This document shows, piece after piece, positions 60,241-64,000 of a DNA stretch of 64,000 bases. This stretch comes from Thermoplasmatota archaeon. GTDB lineage: Archaea; Thermoplasmatota; Thermoplasmata; UBA10834. The notes under the pieces were generated by a model. The model did not search any database. It worked only from the letters and a program-made list of their open reading frames with translations, and was not told the origin of the DNA. The stretch is taken from NCBI GenBank assembly GCA_018818785.1, contig JAHIRF010000008.1, forward strand, positions 124,001 to 188,000, read 5' to 3'. How positions within the stretch are numbered: the stretch's first letter is position 1; each line of letters begins with the position of its first letter. The position numbers and the translations under genes are program-made.

Positions 60241-61350
60241 TCAGCGCACGAAGTCCATGCCATGTTTGGCGGTGTTCTGGGGATCGGGGGACAACAGCTG
60301 CGGGCTCTTGACTCCCGTGAGGACGACCATGACCCTCATGAGTCCGTCCATTGCCGGGTCCACGCTGCAACCCCAGATTATCCTCGCGTTCGGATTGATC
60401 TTCGCGTTGACGAGTTCGGCCGCCTTCTCCGCCTCAGAGACGGTCATGTCCGGTCCGCCCGTCACCCTGATCAGGGCGCCCCTCGCACTGGATAGGTCGA
60501 TATCTCCCAGGAGCGGCGATTCGAGCGCCTGTCTAACTGCGCTGTCCACGCGGTCTCCTCTCGAGGAAGTCTTGTTGTCCGCCTCGCCCATTCCTATGAG
60601 CGCGACGCCGCCGTTCTTCATGATAGTCATGACATCGTTGAAATCCAGGTTGACGAGCCCGGGTTTGGTGATTATCTCGGTGAGCCCCTTGATGGATTCC
60701 ATCAGGACTTCATCGGCCACTCTGAAAGCAGCGTCCAGTGGCAGTTTGGGGACCAGCTCCAGAAGCTTGTCGTTCGATATGACCGCGGTGGTATCGCAAT
60801 TCATCCTGAGCCGGTCTAGACCCCTGACCGCGTTCTCCATGCGGATCTTGCCCTCGGCTTTGAATGGCATAGTGACTATTCCGATCGTTAGAGCGCCGGA
60901 TTCCCTGGCCATCCTCGCGACGACTGGTGCGGACCCAGTGCCCGTGCCGCCGCCCATACCGGCAGTGACGAAGACGATGTTGGACCCCTTCACGTACTGT
61001 TTCAGGTCCTCTTCGGATTCCATCGCGGCTCTCTCGCCCACCTCGGGGAGTGCTCCTGCGCCCAACCCCTTCGTCAAGGTCTTGCCTAGGAGAATCTTGT
61101 GTGGCGAATGGATATGCAACAGGTGCTTGGCATCGGTGTTCGCGGCGACAATGTCGGCACCGAAAATGCCCGATTGCTGGAGGCGGTTGACCGTGTTGGA
61201 ACCTCCGCCTCCACATCCTACGATAGTTATGTTCACCTTCAGCTTCTCGACTATCTTGGCAAGTTCCTCATCCTCGGGAATGCCCATCTTGTCCTTCGTG
61301 CTCTTTTCCGTCGCGTGCAGCTCGAGAGCATCATCTATGAGTGATTTCAT
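60241..61350 (-). CDS. ftsZ: Cell-division GTPase FtsZ, paralogue next to rnp2
   Basis: This 369-residue tubulin-like GTPase has a GTP-binding G-box GMGGGTGTGSAP (about residues 130-141), the T7 catalytic loop GLVNLDFND, and an N-terminal extension of about 35 residues before VNITIVGCGGGGSN. It polymerises into the division ring. The protein ends GMDFVR, nearly identical to the end of the divergent paralogue. It overlaps no gene but is followed by rnp2 after 5 bp, so division and RNase P genes share a transcript. Confidence 0.96.
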   Translation of the reverse strand: MKSLIDDALELHATEKSTKDKMGIPEDEELAKIVEKLKVNITIVGCGGGGSNTVNRLQQSGIFGADIVAANTDAKHLLHIHSPHKILLGKTLTKGLGAGALPEVGERAAMESEEDLKQYVKGSNIVFVTAGMGGGTGTGSAPVVARMARESGALTIGIVTMPFKAEGKIRMENAVRGLDRLRMNCDTTAVISNDKLLELVPKLPLDAAFRVADEVLMESIKGLTEIITKPGLVNLDFNDVMTIMKNGGVALIGMGEADNKTSSRGDRVDSAVRQALESPLLGDIDLSSARGALIRVTGGPDMTVSEAEKAAELVNAKINPNARIIWGCSVDPAMDGLMRVMVVLTGVKSPQLLSPDPQNTAKHGMDFVR

Positions 61351-61710
61351 TTCATCCCATCCTAAATTGTTTGCAGATATGAAATAATCAGCTAACTATA
61401 TAAACGAATCCACACCCGCCAGTATGCATTTCTCCGAAGGTGTGTGAGCGCGCACGCGCATCGTGTCTCGGGCAACATCCGAGACAGTTCCTTTGATCTC
61501 ACGGGTCCATTGTTCGACTGCCCGCATGTGCATGCGTACGCTCAGATAGACTACGATGAATTACCGAGCATCGAGCGCGCGCACCCCCGTGCACGGTGAG
61601 CGGAACGGGACTCTATCGTGTTTCAGACAAAAATACTGGCTAGACCCAGTACTTAGGAATGTTTATATTCGAGTTACTGGATATCTTACACAGCTTTATG
61701 GGGTGCATTA
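61351..61710. promoter_or_regulatory. Divergent ftsZ-ftsZ intergenic region with two promoters and palindromes
   Basis: The left gene has TATATAAA-like sequence at 61397-61404, the right gene TTTATAT at 61662-61668 followed by GGGGTGC before ATG 61711. Between them are a perfect stem TGTCTCGG-7 nt-CCGAGACA (61464-61486), the palindrome CCGTGCACGG (61587-61596), GCATG-tg-CATGC near 61525, and runs of alternating GCGCGC/GCACGC. No open gene is present. The middle 250 bp probably carries regulatory sites or a small RNA. Confidence 0.5.
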
Positions 61711-62919
61711 ATGCCGAAATCACTTGTCAAAGACGCATTGGGAAAAGACGTGCAAGAAATTATCGAGAAATCTTCTCAACAGCCCGAACAGCAGGCGCAT
61801 GCTTCACAACCTGCGCCTATGTCCGCGGACGATGAAGAGATTGCCAAGATCGCGGAACAGCTGGATGTTAGCATCAAGATCATAGGCTGCGGTGGTGGCG
61901 GATCGAACACCATAAACAGGTGTGTTGAGGGAGGGATCTCAGGAGCGCAGTTGTGTGCCATAAACACGGATGCCAAGCATCTGCTGGTGATACACGCGCC
62001 CAAGAAGATATTGATCGGAAAGAACATCACGCGGGGCCTGGGTGCCGGCGCGATACCGCAGGTCGGAGAGGCCGCCGCGAAGGAGAACGAGCGCGATATA
62101 CGCGATTTCCTGAACGGTGCCAACATAGTGTTCGTCACCGCAGGCATGGGTGGCGGAACAGGTACTGGCTCGGCACACTTCGCTGCAAGGCTCGCGAAGG
62201 AGATGAAGGCACTGACCATCGGAGTCGTCACCCTCCCATTCAAGGCTGAGGGAGAACTCAGGATGGATAACGCCCTTGACGGGCTGGAGAGGCTGAGGAG
62301 ACTCTGCGACACAACCATCGTGATACCGAACGACAAGCTCCTGGAACTGGTCCCGAAGCTACCAGTCGATGCTGCGTTCAAGGTTGCTGATGAGATACTG
62401 ATGCAGACCATCAGAGGCCTTACTGAGATCATAACGAAGCCCGGACTGGTCAACCTCGACTACAGCGACATAATGACCGTCATGAACGAGGGCGGAGTGG
62501 CCTTCGTAGGCATGGGCGAGTCGGAGGACACAGACGCCGAGGAGAGGATCCAGTCCGCAGTGGATGAGGCTCTTAACTCTCCGTTGCTGGGCGAGATCGA
62601 CCTCGGAGACGCGAGGGGTGCGCTCATCAGGGTAGTCGGTGGACCGGACATGACCGTCACCGAAGCTCAGAGGGCTGCGGAGGTCGTCGGTGAGAGGATC
62701 AACAAGCATGCGAGGCTCATCTGGGGATGCAGTGTGGACCCGGCCTACGAGGGACAGGTCCGCGTGCTGCTGATCGTGACCGGTGCGAAGTCGACCACAT
62801 TGATCGGCAAGAACCACAACAGCGTGGCCTCCGACAAGTCGAACAATGACAGGCCTTCAGCTGCACCATCGCGATCGTACGGGTCCGATGACGACTCTGG
62901 GATCGACTTCGTGAGATAG
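61711..62919 (+). CDS. ftsZ: Cell-division GTPase FtsZ, second paralogue
   Basis: The 402-residue FtsZ has G-box GMGGGTGTGSAH, T7 loop GLVNLDYSD and a Gln/Ala/Pro-rich N-terminal extension of about 50 residues. A Ser/Asn-rich linker (SVASDKSNNDRPSAAPSRSYG) precedes the C-terminal GIDFVR. Archaea with two FtsZ use one for ring assembly and one for constriction; which is which cannot be decided here. The linker and end peptide are suited to binding SepF. Confidence 0.96.
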   Translation: MPKSLVKDALGKDVQEIIEKSSQQPEQQAHASQPAPMSADDEEIAKIAEQLDVSIKIIGCGGGGSNTINRCVEGGISGAQLCAINTDAKHLLVIHAPKKILIGKNITRGLGAGAIPQVGEAAAKENERDIRDFLNGANIVFVTAGMGGGTGTGSAHFAARLAKEMKALTIGVVTLPFKAEGELRMDNALDGLERLRRLCDTTIVIPNDKLLELVPKLPVDAAFKVADEILMQTIRGLTEIITKPGLVNLDYSDIMTVMNEGGVAFVGMGESEDTDAEERIQSAVDEALNSPLLGEIDLGDARGALIRVVGGPDMTVTEAQRAAEVVGERINKHARLIWGCSVDPAYEGQVRVLLIVTGAKSTTLIGKNHNSVASDKSNNDRPSAAPSRSYGSDDDSGIDFVR

Positions 62920-62974
62920 ACCGATCTGATAGTCAACAAACACAAACGGCGCGGCGGCCGAGAGGTCGTCCCGC

Positions 62975-63964
62975 CTAAACCTTGATTTTTCTCTCCCTCT
63001 TTCCTTCCAGTTTTGGCTCGTCCGCGAACCTAGCACCGCACTTCGGGCAGAACTTGTCATCTAGACTCACCTTGGACCCGCATAGGGAGCATTCCGCCCC
63101 GCCCACTCTGTCGGAGAACACGACACCGCACAGACAGGCGAAGGCGTCCTTGTCCACCCGTCGTCCGCACGATGGACATTCGGTAATGTATTCAATGAAA
63201 GACCGTCCACAGAAATGGCACTCCGACGACGACTCTGGTATCTCCTCGCCGCATCCTGTACATATCATGTTGCCTTCTCCGACCAGTCTCGCTCCGCACT
63301 TGCATAGACCCTCCTCATCGGAGACTATCCGCCCACATTCCGGGCATTGGTACAGGTCTCTCGAGAAATCCGTCGAGAAGACGACGCCGCAGCTGTTGCA
63401 GAACTGGTCGTCCTCCGATAATGTGTTCGCGCACTCGGGGCATTGGAGAGCCCGTTCGTACAGCGAGCAATCGCAGCTTTCGCCATCGATGAGCCTGCGT
63501 CCGCATATGTTGCAGAACATCGCGTTGTCCGGCGAACTCCGCACCTGCCCCTTGAAGGCGAGATAAGTGTGCTCGGTCATCTCTCCCAGCAGGAACCTCT
63601 CCTCGATGAGCAGTAATTTATCCTCTTTCGATAGAGAGATCGACCTCACCGAAGGCATCTCTGAGTCGACGACATGAGGTTTCTGCCTCGAGTATCCGAG
63701 CTCTCTGTCGCACACAGGGCAATTCTCGACGCGCATGGCACATGAGTTGTGGAACTGCTTTCCGCACCCGCACAGGACGCTTGGCAGCCCCTGCTTGATG
63801 ACCCCGAGGCATATGTCGCACTTGGTCTGCCCCTTCACTCTGACCGCCTTGACCTGTGGTCTTGTCCGGACCTGCACCCTCCTGGTGGCCGCCCGGATCT
63901 TCTGGCCCTTCGGCACCTTGATCAGACGCGGGCCAGTCTTGGACTTTCCACGAGGAGCAGTCAT
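62975..63964 (-). CDS. RING-like zinc finger protein with six zinc ribbons
   Basis: The 329-residue protein begins with a basic, Arg/Lys-rich segment of about 48 residues. Next is a RING-like finger: CDIC, then C-G-C, F-H-N-S-C and CPVC. A short linker (SLSKEDKLLLIEERFLLGEM) leads to six treble-clef/zinc-ribbon pairs, such as CNICGRRL, CPECANTL, CPECGRIV, CTGCGEEI, CPSCGRRV and CSLCGSKV, each closed by a second Cys pair. No enzyme domain is present. It may be a scaffold or a nucleic-acid-binding protein. The frame stays open to TTG 63992-63994 and may extend past the window; ATG 63964 is chosen. Confidence 0.72.
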   Translation of the reverse strand: MTAPRGKSKTGPRLIKVPKGQKIRAATRRVQVRTRPQVKAVRVKGQTKCDICLGVIKQGLPSVLCGCGKQFHNSCAMRVENCPVCDRELGYSRQKPHVVDSEMPSVRSISLSKEDKLLLIEERFLLGEMTEHTYLAFKGQVRSSPDNAMFCNICGRRLIDGESCDCSLYERALQCPECANTLSEDDQFCNSCGVVFSTDFSRDLYQCPECGRIVSDEEGLCKCGARLVGEGNMICTGCGEEIPESSSECHFCGRSFIEYITECPSCGRRVDKDAFACLCGVVFSDRVGGAECSLCGSKVSLDDKFCPKCGARFADEPKLEGKRERKIKV

Positions 63965-64000
63965 TCTGGATGATTTCCCTGCTCTGATAGACAAACTCTT

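Noticed and set aside
59751-60263. Minus-strand frame of 170 codons overlapping rnp2
   Set aside because: It is an out-of-frame reading of the Pop5 gene, which has clear family sequence.
1-64000. tRNA genes, rRNA genes and CRISPR arrays
   Set aside because: Intergenic gaps were read for the T-loop GTTCRANNC pattern and for regularly spaced repeats; none was convincing.

Overview
The window is an archaeal chromosome segment. It carries a TATA-binding protein, B-family DNA polymerase, SecY with a DUF106/EMC3 protein, exosome Rrp4/41/42, a proteasome alpha subunit, Cbf5, archaeosine enzyme RaSEA, archaeal RNase P proteins, KEOPS Pcc1 and prefoldin. Ribosomal gene order (eS4, eL32 and eL19 inside the spc-like block, aIF1 and Rpp29 inside the S10-like block) is euryarchaeal. 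Two tubulin-like FtsZ genes, TrmB regulators and absence of adk/eL34/eL14 from the ribosomal cluster fit a Thermoplasmatota-type lineage. That placement is inference; there is no rRNA or tRNA gene to confirm it.

Left part (1-25.4 kb) is mostly accessory and metabolic: a C11 (clostripain-like) protease cut by the window edge, an SLC13 transporter with a small Rossmann protein, three GNAT acetyltransferases, a surface protein, an M20 peptidase, an RND/MMPL exporter divergent from a TrmB regulator, an AbrB-led operon of two ABC-2 exporters, a fused DppB-DppC-like permease, TBP, an MJ1316-domain protein, a flavodiiron protein, two purine phosphoribosyltransferases and a TctA-like permease. A 349-bp element with terminal inverted repeats and a 9-bp target duplication lies at 20867-21215. 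A related end recurs at 59857-59897.

Middle (25.5-34 kb) looks like a DNA-repair island. On the minus strand are a RecA-like protein lacking Walker residues (with an apparent frameshift near its start), a small helical protein, and a B-family polymerase with altered exonuclease and motif C and a 167-residue mini-intein. Divergent from these is a 950-residue membrane/coiled-coil protein with a KaiC-like domain, followed by an SNM1-like metallo-beta-lactamase nuclease.

Right part (34-60 kb) is the translation core, all minus strand except tyrS. The ribosomal superoperon runs from rpl3 (promoter at about 50743, structured leader of about 190 nt) down to cbf5. Upstream are DUF5611, RaSEA and a histone-fold-like protein. 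A second superoperon runs from ftsZ through rnp2, psmA, SBDS, rrp4, rrp41, rrp42, eL43, rpoP, pcc1 and pfdB to a DHH phosphoesterase.

The end (60-64 kb) holds two divergent ftsZ paralogues around a palindrome-rich 360-bp spacer, and a RING-like protein with six zinc ribbons. No tRNA, rRNA or CRISPR array was recognised.
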